From an uncultured bacterium (GTDB taxonomy: Bacteria > Bacillota > Clostridia > Oscillospirales > Oscillospiraceae), in NCBI GenBank assembly GCA_949286295.1, contig CASECK010000066.1:1-18999 (forward strand): a stretch of 18,999 nt of DNA. The letters are read 5' to 3'. Both the position numbers and the translations under genes were made by a program. The notes beneath the pieces are model-generated. The model was not told where the DNA came from. It ran no database searches and was given only the letters and a program-made list of their open reading frames with translations. Shown piece by piece: positions 14,154-18,999 of the stretch. Numbering within the stretch: the stretch's first letter is position 1; every line of letters starts with the position of its first letter.

Positions 14154-15110
14154 TCACAGCATATTGCACAGCAGGGCGGCGCCCACCACGCCGGCGTCGT
14201 TGCCCAGAGAGGCCTTCTCCAGCCGGGTGGGCCGGCTCTTGTCAAAGGTCCCCTGGTGGATAAGTTCCCGCAGCGGGTCCAGCAGCAGGTCGTCCTCGGC
14301 GTTGCTGACGCCGCCGCCCAGACAGATAATCTCCGGCTGAAGGATGTTGATCAGGTTGATGATTCCAATGGACAGGCCCTGGAGATAGATGGTCAGCACC
14401 CGCTTGGCCGCCGGGTCGCCCAGGCGGGCCCCCTGGAAGGCGGTGCGGCCCTGGACCTTGAAGCGGTCCCCCTCGCACAGCTGCCACATGGCGCTGTCCG
14501 GCGTGCGCTCCATCTCCAGCTGGGTCAGGCGGATGAGGGCGGTGGCAGAGCCGTAGGTCTCCCAGCAGCCCCGGTTCCCGCAGCCGCACAGCACCCCGTT
14601 GGGGTGGATAATCATGTGGCCCACCTCCATGCCGGAGTTGGCGTAGCCGGTGAACAGCTTTCCGTTGACCACCATGCCCCCGCCGATTCCGGTGCCCAGG
14701 GTGACCACCACCGCGGGGTCGCAGTCCTTGGCCGCGCCGGCCCAGTACTCGCCCACGGCGGCGCAGTTGGCGTCATTGGCCAGGAACACCGGGATATTCC
14801 AGTGCTTCTGAAAAATCTCCCGCAGGGGGACGTCCCGGTCGGAGAAGGGCATATTGGGGTTTTGCACAAACAGCCCCAGCTTATTGTCCACCAGGCCGGG
14901 CAAGCCCACGCCCACCGCCTCAATCTGATTGTACTCCAGCGCCCCCATCTCGCACAGCTTTTTGGCCATGCGGGCCAGCTCCTCGCAGAACTCCACCGCG
15001 GTCATGGTCTTGTCCACCGGGTGGTTCACCTTGTCCAGGATATGGCCGTGTTCGTTGACCAGGCCGGCCACCAGGTTGGTGCCCCCCACGTCGATGCCGA
15101 TATAATACAT
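14154..15110 (-). CDS. glcK: ROK-family glucokinase
   Basis: Cytoplasmic sugar kinase, 318 residues, phosphorylating glucose with ATP. The phosphate-binding motif IGIDVGGTNLVAG is at 4-16, the sugar site is FLANDANCAAVGE (about 109-121), the second phosphate motif is VTLGTGIGGGMV, and the ROK zinc motif is CGCGNRGCWE (about 180-189). Glucose is the best guess from overall similarity to GlcK; other hexoses cannot be excluded. The ATG lies 3 bp after the hprK stop, so the two are likely co-translated, linking sugar phosphorylation with carbon-catabolite control. Confidence 0.92.
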   Translation of the reverse strand: MYYIGIDVGGTNLVAGLVNEHGHILDKVNHPVDKTMTAVEFCEELARMAKKLCEMGALEYNQIEAVGVGLPGLVDNKLGLFVQNPNMPFSDRDVPLREIFQKHWNIPVFLANDANCAAVGEYWAGAAKDCDPAVVVTLGTGIGGGMVVNGKLFTGYANSGMEVGHMIIHPNGVLCGCGNRGCWETYGSATALIRLTQLEMERTPDSAMWQLCEGDRFKVQGRTAFQGARLGDPAAKRVLTIYLQGLSIGIINLINILQPEIICLGGGVSNAEDDLLLDPLRELIHQGTFDKSRPTRLEKASLGNDAGVVGAALLCNML

Positions 15111-15113
15111 CCC

Positions 15114-16064
15114 TTATTTTCCCCCTTCTTCAATCGTCTGGAAATGCCGGTCCATCCGGTTGCTCAGCTCCAGCGCGGCGTTGTGCCCCATCTTGCGGTT
15201 GCGGTTGTTCATGGCCGCCACCTCCACGATGCTGGCCAGGTTCCGCCCCGGTTTAACCGGGATGGTGACCGCCGGAATTTTGATGCCCATAATCTCTGTA
15301 AACGCGGACTCCAGTCCAAAGCGGTCGTACACCGCGTTGTCGTCCCAGGGCTCCAGGTTGATTACCAGGTCAATCTGCTGGGTCATTTTGATAGCGCACA
15401 TCCCCAGCAGGCGGCTGACGTCCACCACGCCGATGCCCCGCAGCTCCATATACCCCTGAATCAGCTCCGGGGCGGAGGCCTGAAGGGTGCGGTGGTTGGT
15501 CAGTTGAATCTCCACCGCGTCGTCGGCCACCAGCCGGTGGCCCCGCTGAATCAGCTCGATGGCCACCTCGCTTTTGCCCACGCCGGACTCCCCCTGGAAC
15601 AGCACCCCCTCGCCGTAAATCTCCATCATCACGCCGGAGCGGGTAATCTGCGGGGCCAGGCGGTTATACAGGCTGCTGATGAGGGCGCTCATAAACTCCG
15701 AGGTCTGGATTTTGGTGCGCAGCACCGTCCGGTCGTGCTTCTCCGCCATGGCCATGCACTCGGGCGCCGGGTCCAGGCCCCGGGTCAGAATCAGGGCCGG
15801 CACCGGGTAGGACAGCAGCCGGTCAAAGCTCTCCCGCCGGCGCTGGGAGTCCATGCCGTTGACATAGGTGCTCTCCGTCAGGCCGATGAGCAGCAGCCGG
15901 TTGGTGTCAAAGTGCTCGAAAAAACCGGCCAGGGGCAGGCCGGGGCGGTTCACATCCACCGTGCGCAGGGGGATGTTCTCGCAGTCGGGTCCCTTTCGCA
16001 GAATCTCCAGGTCGAATTCCCGGATAATCTCGCCCAGTTTCACGCTTTCGGTATGGTCGCTCAT
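15114..16064 (-). CDS. hprK: HPr kinase/phosphorylase
   Basis: A 316-residue bifunctional sensor that phosphorylates Ser46 of HPr at high fructose-bisphosphate and removes the phosphate when carbon is poor, driving catabolite repression with CcpA. The Walker A GESGVGKS is at 158-165, followed by RGHRLVADDAVEI (174-186). The C-terminal signature is ELRGIGVVDVSRLLG, and KPGRNLASIVEVAAMNN lies near the end. One oddity: the usual H-G-V motif 15 residues before the Walker A is S-G-V here (Ser143). The ATG has AGGGG about 9 bp upstream. It is first in the hprK-glcK operon with a good promoter. Confidence 0.95.
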   Translation of the reverse strand: MSDHTESVKLGEIIREFDLEILRKGPDCENIPLRTVDVNRPGLPLAGFFEHFDTNRLLLIGLTESTYVNGMDSQRRRESFDRLLSYPVPALILTRGLDPAPECMAMAEKHDRTVLRTKIQTSEFMSALISSLYNRLAPQITRSGVMMEIYGEGVLFQGESGVGKSEVAIELIQRGHRLVADDAVEIQLTNHRTLQASAPELIQGYMELRGIGVVDVSRLLGMCAIKMTQQIDLVINLEPWDDNAVYDRFGLESAFTEIMGIKIPAVTIPVKPGRNLASIVEVAAMNNRNRKMGHNAALELSNRMDRHFQTIEEGGK

Positions 16065-16118
16065 GGCTGCATCCCCTCTCAGTATGGCTCCCGGCGCCCA
16101 GCGCCGTCTACAAGGTTC

Positions 16119-16147
16119 AGTATAGACTAAATTGCCCGTTTAGGCAA
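16119..16147 (-). promoter_or_regulatory. Promoter of hprK-glcK
   Basis: Minus strand TTGCCT (16147-16142) and TATACT (16124-16119) separated by 17 bp, about 55 bp before the hprK start. Confidence 0.8.
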
Positions 16148-16215
16148 GCAAAAGCCACGCCCGGCGGGCCGTTTCTTTCTTCTTTTTTATGCCCCGGATT
16201 TCTAAAAAAAAGTTC

Positions 16216-16244
16216 TTGCATTCCACCGCAATTTCTGGTATCAT
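16216..16244 (+). promoter_or_regulatory. Promoter of rpmB
   Basis: TTGCAT (16216-16221) and TATCAT (16239-16244) with a 17-bp spacer, about 50 bp before the rpmB ATG. Confidence 0.8.
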
Positions 16245-16294
16245 ATCATTCGAGCTTTTTGGAAAGCGATTCTCATAGCGAGGAGGTAAGCAAT

Positions 16295-16483
16295 ATGGCC
16301 AAATGCGAATTCTGCGACAAGGGCGTCACCTTTGGCATTCAGGTGTCCCACTCCCATCGCCGTTCCAATCGCACCTGGAAGCCTAACGTGAAGCGCGTGA
16401 AGGCGATCGTGAAGGGCACCCCCACTCACGTGTACGTCTGCACCAGATGCCTCCGTTCCGGTAAGGTCACCCGCGCTGTGTGA
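16295..16483 (+). CDS. rpmB: 50S ribosomal protein L28
   Basis: A 62-residue basic protein of the large ribosomal subunit. It is the zinc-ribbon (C+) form, with CEFC near the start (residues 4-7) and CTRC near the end. The middle is the usual VSHSHRRSNRTWKPNVKRV. AGGAGGT lies 8 bp before the ATG. It is a single-gene unit with its own promoter and terminator, reading against the neighbouring minus-strand genes. Confidence 0.97.
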   Translation: MAKCEFCDKGVTFGIQVSHSHRRSNRTWKPNVKRVKAIVKGTPTHVYVCTRCLRSGKVTRAV

Positions 16484-16501
16484 TTTTGGATCAGGCTGAA
16501 C

Positions 16502-16535
16502 AAAGCCCGCCGTACCACGGTACGGCGGGCTTTTT
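16502..16535 (+). terminator. Intrinsic terminator of rpmB
   Basis: GCCCGCCGTACC (16505-16516) pairs perfectly with GGTACGGCGGGC (16519-16530), followed by TTTTT. It starts about 20 bp after the rpmB stop. It may also stop the minus-strand small operon, although the T-run on that side is short. Confidence 0.93.
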
Positions 16536-16568
16536 CTTGTCCCCGGACAGCACTATCCGGCGGTGTGG

Positions 16569-16865
16569 CTACCCCGTCACGCCAAACCAGACCAGAAGGG
16601 CGATTCCTATGGTCAGAAAAACCGCCCCCACCTGGCGGTAGGGCTTTTCTGCGTATTGGCGGTGCTTATAAAATAATCCAAAGGCAACTCCAAAAAACAG
16701 CAAGGACAAGCTCCCTTTCCACGCCGGATTGCCTTTTCCCAAACACAGGACGGTCAAAACCTGCGTTGCGGCAACCATATATTCAAGGGCATGGCTTTTT
16801 GCCTGCACGTCAATCTGCGCGTCCCGCTCGTCCTTCACCGGCCTTTGCCGCTGCGGTCCTTTCAT
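16569..16865 (-). CDS. Small membrane protein with DER motif
   Basis: A 98-residue protein with a basic, charged N-terminus (KDERDAQID at 11-19) followed by about three hydrophobic segments (about 28-43, 51-66 and 78-96). Function unknown. The DER motif followed by a K/S-A-rich amphipathic stretch and then membrane helices recalls small Clostridia membrane proteins of DUF2178/DUF6442 type; I cannot decide between these families. The preceding gene has the same DER pattern. The ATG at 16865 has a G-rich purine tract upstream, and the gene follows its neighbour by 15 bp, so it is third in the XRE operon. Confidence 0.75.
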   Translation of the reverse strand: MKGPQRQRPVKDERDAQIDVQAKSHALEYMVAATQVLTVLCLGKGNPAWKGSLSLLFFGVAFGLFYKHRQYAEKPYRQVGAVFLTIGIALLVWFGVTG

Positions 16866-16880
16866 CCTTACCCCACCCCC

Positions 16881-17300
16881 TCAAAGCTTCGAGTCGTAAT
16901 AGAAAAATGCCGCCACCTCCGCCAGCATCGAGACTCCCCACGCAACGCCAAGACCCACAAAAATTCCGATAAAGTCCCGGCTTCCTGTCACGGCATAGGC
17001 GATCAGACAGCCCACAATCAGCACAAAAGAGACGCTTTGACTGACGGCAAGGGCCCTGCTCTCCGCATTCAGCTTGACCAGCTGGTTGCGCTCGTCCATG
17101 GCCTCTATCCTGTCTTGGCGGCTGGCCTCCCGGGACAAGCTCCGCACCAGCAAGGCGCCGGCGAACAAAAAGAGCGCCGCGCACAAAAACCCGTCTTTGG
17201 CGGTGATGTCCTGCCGGATGAACCCCATCAGAAGATTGAGCGCGCCCAATCCCAGCATGAATATTCCCTCGGCAAAATTCCTCTTATGGTAAATTTTCAT
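16881..17300 (-). CDS. Four-helix membrane protein with DER motif, XRE operon
   Basis: A 139-residue membrane protein with two hydrophobic pairs, about 10-30 and 37-55, then 85-106 and 109-133. Between the pairs lies a cytosolic-looking charged segment ending MDERNQLVKLNAESRALAVS (68-87). Function unknown. The ATG at 17300 has AGGAGG about 10 bp upstream. It overlaps the end of the XRE gene by 17 bp, so the two are co-transcribed and probably coupled. A regulator plus such a protein is a common Clostridia pairing and may sense a membrane-active compound; this is inference. Confidence 0.8.
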   Translation of the reverse strand: MKIYHKRNFAEGIFMLGLGALNLLMGFIRQDITAKDGFLCAALFLFAGALLVRSLSREASRQDRIEAMDERNQLVKLNAESRALAVSQSVSFVLIVGCLIAYAVTGSRDFIGIFVGLGVAWGVSMLAEVAAFFYYDSKL

Positions 17301-17517
17301 ATTCCCTGTCCTCCTGTTCCTTGTTCTCCCGCAAGCAGCACAGCTCCTCAACCGATACGCCGAATACCTGCGCCATCCTGTAGGCGAGCATGAGAGACGG
17401 ACTGTACTGCTCCTTTTCAATGGAAATAATCGTTCTTGCCGACACATGGACCAGGTCCGCCAGCTGCTGCTGGGTGAGTTTGGCCGCTGTCCGCAGCTGT
17501 TTTACCATTGTCTTCAT
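17284..17517 (-). CDS. XRE-family HTH transcriptional regulator
   Basis: A 77-residue protein that is essentially one helix-turn-helix domain: LRTAAKLTQQQLADLVHVSA (8-27) then RTIISIEKEQYSPSLMLAYR and VFGVSVEELC. It belongs to the small Cro/C1-type family that starts MK..(L)K.LR...TQ.(E/Q)LA. The ATG at 17517 has GGAGGG upstream. The gene leads a three-gene unit with two membrane proteins. Its promoter is covered by a 38-bp palindrome built from GAAG-N4-CTTC units, so autorepression is likely. Confidence 0.92.
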   Translation of the reverse strand: MKTMVKQLRTAAKLTQQQLADLVHVSARTIISIEKEQYSPSLMLAYRMAQVFGVSVEELCCLRENKEQEDREYENLP

Positions 17518-17533
17518 GGGCTCCCTCCCAGCA

Positions 17534-17571
17534 AATATGAAGGAAACTTCTTATGAAGTTTCCTTCATATT
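17534..17571. promoter_or_regulatory. 38-bp palindromic operator of the XRE operon
   Basis: Perfect 17-bp arms (17534-17550 and 17555-17571) around TTAT. Each arm is itself a small palindrome: GAAGGAAACTTC at 17539-17550 and GAAGTTTCCTTC at 17555-17566. This gives two GAAG-N4-CTTC boxes with centres 16 bp apart. The upstream arm overlaps the -10 and the rest covers the start site. Confidence 0.85.
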
Positions 17572-17595
17572 ATCACGCCGCCATGGAATTGTCAA
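17567..17595 (-). promoter_or_regulatory. Promoter of the XRE operon
   Basis: Minus strand TTGACA (17595-17590) and TAATAT (17572-17567), spacing 17 bp; near-consensus and about 50 bp before the XRE start. Confidence 0.85.
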
Positions 17596-17652
17596 GGGAA
17601 CAGGACGCAAATTCGGGGGGGACCCCGGTCTGTTCCGCACCAGAGCCGAAAC

Positions 17653-17689
17653 AAAAGCACCCGCCATGAAAACCATGGCGGGTGCTTTT
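17653..17689. terminator. Bidirectional terminator after the HIT gene
   Basis: AAAAGCACCCGCCATG (17653-17668) pairs perfectly with CATGGCGGGTGCTTTT (17674-17689). It is T-tailed in both directions. On the minus strand it ends the HIT gene. Confidence 0.9.
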
Positions 17690-17735
17690 CCTGTTTTCAC
17701 GGGCCGTTTTACCCAAGGGTCCCCGGTCCGCCGCG

Positions 17736-18074
17736 TCAGCCCGGCGGCCAGGTCATGTCCCGGCCGGACAGGACATGGAAATGGAGATGGGGCACGCTCT
17801 GCCCCGCCTGGACCCCGGTGTTGGACACCACCCGGTAGCTGTCCAGCCCCAGCTGTTTGGCGAGGTCGGAGATGACGGTGAAAATGCGGGCCACCACCGC
17901 GGCGTTCTCCGGGGTAATACCGGCCACGGAAGCGATATGGCTCTTGGGAATCACCAGGAAATGGGTGGGCGCTTGGGGGTCGATGTCGTAAAAGGCGTAG
18001 ACGGCATCGTCCTCGTAGAGTTTGTTGGAGGGAATCTCCCCTCTGACAATTTTACAAAACAGGCAGTCGGACAT
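17736..18074 (-). CDS. HIT family nucleotide hydrolase
   Basis: A 112-residue histidine-triad protein, probably an HinT-type AMP-lysine/phosphoramidate hydrolase. The N-terminus MSDCLFCKIVRGEIPS, the middle HFLVIPKSHIAS and the triad PHLHFHVL (His96, His98, His100) are all typical, as is the length. The ATG at 18074 has AAAGGAGG 8 bp upstream. It stands alone, with a promoter at 18107-18134 and a terminator downstream. Confidence 0.95.
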   Translation of the reverse strand: MSDCLFCKIVRGEIPSNKLYEDDAVYAFYDIDPQAPTHFLVIPKSHIASVAGITPENAAVVARIFTVISDLAKQLGLDSYRVVSNTGVQAGQSVPHLHFHVLSGRDMTWPPG

Positions 18075-18106
18075 GGGTGGACCTCCTTTGTCAATCAGCT
18101 GCTTCC

Positions 18107-18134
18107 ATTGTACCCCATTTCTTCTGAAATGCAA
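18107..18134 (-). promoter_or_regulatory. Promoter of the HIT gene
   Basis: Minus strand TTGCAT (18134-18129) and TACAAT (18112-18107), spacing 16 bp, about 30 bp before the start codon. Confidence 0.65.
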
Positions 18135-18177
18135 GGCCTTTCTTCCCAGGCGAGGTGGGTGGGGGCGGCCTTTGCCC

Positions 18178-18265
18178 TCATATCCCGTCCTTGAGCCGGC
18201 AAATCTCCTCCAGCACGGCGTACAGCCGCGCCTGCTCCGCCGGTCAGCGCCAGCCGCAGCCCCCC
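18178..18265 (-). pseudogene. C-terminal remnant of an unidentified GC-rich gene
   Basis: On the minus strand LRLALT, then after a one-base shift AEQARLYAVLEEICRLKDGI, then a stop at 18178. The peptide looks like a genuine amphipathic C-terminal helix, and the composition matches the host genes. Upstream of about 18290 the sequence becomes AT-rich and no related frame continues. I infer a host gene whose front was lost when foreign DNA arrived. I cannot name the gene. Confidence 0.35.
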
Positions 18266-18299
18266 CTATCCAACCTCCTTCCCACCGGAGCCGCCGAAT

Positions 18300-18408
18300 A
18301 ATGGTTTACCCGTTCACGCACAGCGCAAACGGATAAACCGTTATAGCTGACCTAATTTGTGAAACAACATCATAATCACAAATTACGATAACTACTGAAT
18401 TCAATAGT
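18300..18408. repeat. Inverted repeats at the start of the AT-rich tail
   Basis: Three structures follow one another: a 15-bp imperfect stem (18300-18314 with 18328-18342, AATGGTTTACCCGTT against AACGGATAAACCGTT); a perfect 10-bp inverted repeat TAATTTGTGA/TCACAAATTA (18353-18362 and 18376-18385); and a near-palindrome centred on TGAATTCA (18391-18408). There is no ORF of note here. They may mark the end of a mobile element. Confidence 0.55.
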
Positions 18409-18445
18409 TTATTGCGCTTAATTTTTCTTGTTTTCCCATCCATTT

Positions 18446-18566
18446 ATGGTATAATAGCCGCAAAGCGGCTATCACACTTAGATTTCAGTCCTTTTTCTCG
18501 CCCCTGCCGGGGCAACCGAAAAAGATGACGCATTATACCATTCGTGCGCTGCACTCATGGTATAAT
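18446..18566. repeat. Three ATGGTATAAT copies around a nested hairpin
   Basis: The 10-mer occurs at 18446-18455 (+), 18532-18541 (as its reverse complement) and 18557-18566 (+). Each is an extended -10 box (TGG then TATAAT). Between the first two lie TAGCCGC/GCGGCTA (18455-18461 and 18465-18471) and a nested hairpin: CTTTTTC/GAAAAAG outside (18491-18497, 18518-18524), GCCCC/GGGGC inside (18500-18504, 18509-18513). TTGTTT 16 bp before the first TATAAT could be a -35. The segment could be a small RNA, an invertible promoter segment or a mobile-element end. Confidence 0.6.
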
Positions 18567-18601
18567 ATGTATAAATTCAGAAAGAGAGAAAGTAGTTCCC
18601 G

Positions 18602-18694
18602 TTGGCCAGAACACAACACGCTCTTACCCACAAATATGATAAGGATTTAAAGAAATATCATGAAGATCGGTTTCGACAAAAAAATTTTCCCTAA
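18602..18694 (+). CDS. Possible short ORF, truncated protein start
   Basis: A 30-codon frame from TTG reads LARTQHALTHKYDKDLKK and ends ..FRQKNFP. A purine-rich AGAGAAAG lies about 10 bp upstream and the extended -10 at 18561-18566 is about 35 bp upstream. The opening resembles the N-termini of small DNA-binding proteins seen in Clostridia, but it stops at once. It may be a decayed gene or a chance frame. Confidence 0.25.
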   Translation: MARTQHALTHKYDKDLKKYHEDRFRQKNFP

Positions 18695-18821
18695 AAGAGT
18701 CTTTTTGATCTTGATTGTGTGTCTGATGGTCTGTGCGATATATATCATTCACTGTCTGCACTCTTTCTACTCATTTGATTCATTGCTGGAAAGAGAATCA
18801 CCCGCAAAAATAGTACAATGA
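18660..18821 (+). CDS. Small single-pass membrane peptide, unknown
   Basis: A 53-codon frame beginning MKIGFDKKIFPKRV, with one hydrophobic stretch (about 14-30), then HSFYSFDSLLERE and a short polar tail. The basic start and single helix give it the look of a signal-anchor. The RBS is weak (AAAGAA about 5 bp upstream). It overlaps the end of the preceding 30-codon frame and lies 90 bp before the HAD gene. It may be the truncated front of a larger secreted protein. Confidence 0.4.
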   Translation: MKIGFDKKIFPKRVFLILIVCLMVCAIYIIHCLHSFYSFDSLLERESPAKIVQ

Positions 18822-18911
18822 AGAGCAAGTAAAAATGTGTTTTGAAGCATATCGAACCAAAAACTGGTCAACTCTTTTTGATTAGACCGAGGGAAAAGGA
18901 GGAACAGTCCT

Positions 18912-18999
18912 ATGGGTTATAAGCAGATTGTTTTTGATGTAGACGGAACTCTGATTGATACAGAATATGCCGTCATTCATTCTTTGCAAGATACTATAA
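18912..18999 (+). CDS. HAD-superfamily hydrolase, 5' end only
   Basis: Start of a HAD phosphatase cut by the window edge; 29 codons are visible. Motif I, FDVDGTLIDTE (residues 8-18), with the nucleophilic Asp is clear, and GGAGG lies about 9 bp before the ATG at 18912. The pattern fits the phosphoglycolate phosphatase/beta-phosphoglucomutase branch, but the substrate cannot be told. It is AT-rich, like the rest of this end. Confidence 0.85.
   Translation, partial: MGYKQIVFDVDGTLIDTEYAVIHSLQDTI

Noticed and set aside
14088..16130. 680-codon plus-strand frame opposite glcK and hprK
   Set aside because: Antisense shadow across two well-recognised genes and their terminator.
17301..17447. Upstream extension of the four-helix protein gene to 17447
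   Set aside because: It would overlap nearly the whole XRE gene. The ATG at 17300 has an AGGAGG site and begins right where membrane-protein-like sequence begins.
17599..17634. GAACAG/CTGTTC outer stem with a G/C-rich interior between the XRE promoter and the HIT terminator
   Set aside because: Long unpaired interior and no functional context; likely chance.

Overview
This window looks like chromosome from a GC-rich gut Firmicute of the Oscillospiraceae (Flavonifractor/Lawsonibacter-like). That is an inference from three things seen here: the Gram-positive gene set (HprK, YvcK, WhiA, MurB, RapZ), strong GGAGG ribosome binding sites throughout, and GC-rich genes with C/G-ending codons. Both ends are visibly more AT-rich than the middle and look acquired.

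Left end (1-1395): an AT-rich alpha/beta hydrolase gene with its own promoter, flanked by a short reading frame resembling the C-terminal tail of the transposon protein TnpV. Next (1390-4520) are two vitamin-uptake loci. ribU encodes a riboflavin ECF S component preceded by a promoter, an FMN riboswitch and an SD-sequestering hairpin. A second ECF S-component gene is divergent from a MocR-type (GntR-aminotransferase fusion) regulator whose expected PLP lysine is arginine; the shared promoter region carries direct and inverted repeats. Then (4521-5969) comes a short mgtE lacking the N-terminal regulatory domain, under a complete M-box magnesium riboswitch with terminator and antiterminator.

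The core (5993-16064, all minus strand) is a conserved Firmicute housekeeping block. A promoter near 14058 starts murB-rapZ-yvcK-whiA, apparently continuing through a GNAT acetyltransferase gene into dnaE. A separate promoter near 16122 starts hprK-glcK, which ends in a terminator at 14093-14125. Together they cover cell-wall precursor synthesis, RNA/carbon regulation, division/nucleoid regulation, replication and carbon control. Between whiA and the GNAT gene sits a roughly 150-bp hairpin-rich insert bounded by a 71-bp direct repeat of the whiA 3' end.

Right part: rpmB (L28) on the plus strand; a small minus-strand operon of an XRE-type regulator plus two small membrane proteins sharing a DER motif, with a 38-bp palindrome over its promoter; and a HIT hydrolase gene. 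Beyond about 18290 the DNA becomes AT-rich and rich in inverted repeats, with three copies of a TATAAT-containing 10-mer, small ORFs, and the first codons of a HAD phosphatase gene cut by the window end. I saw no tRNA, rRNA or CRISPR array.
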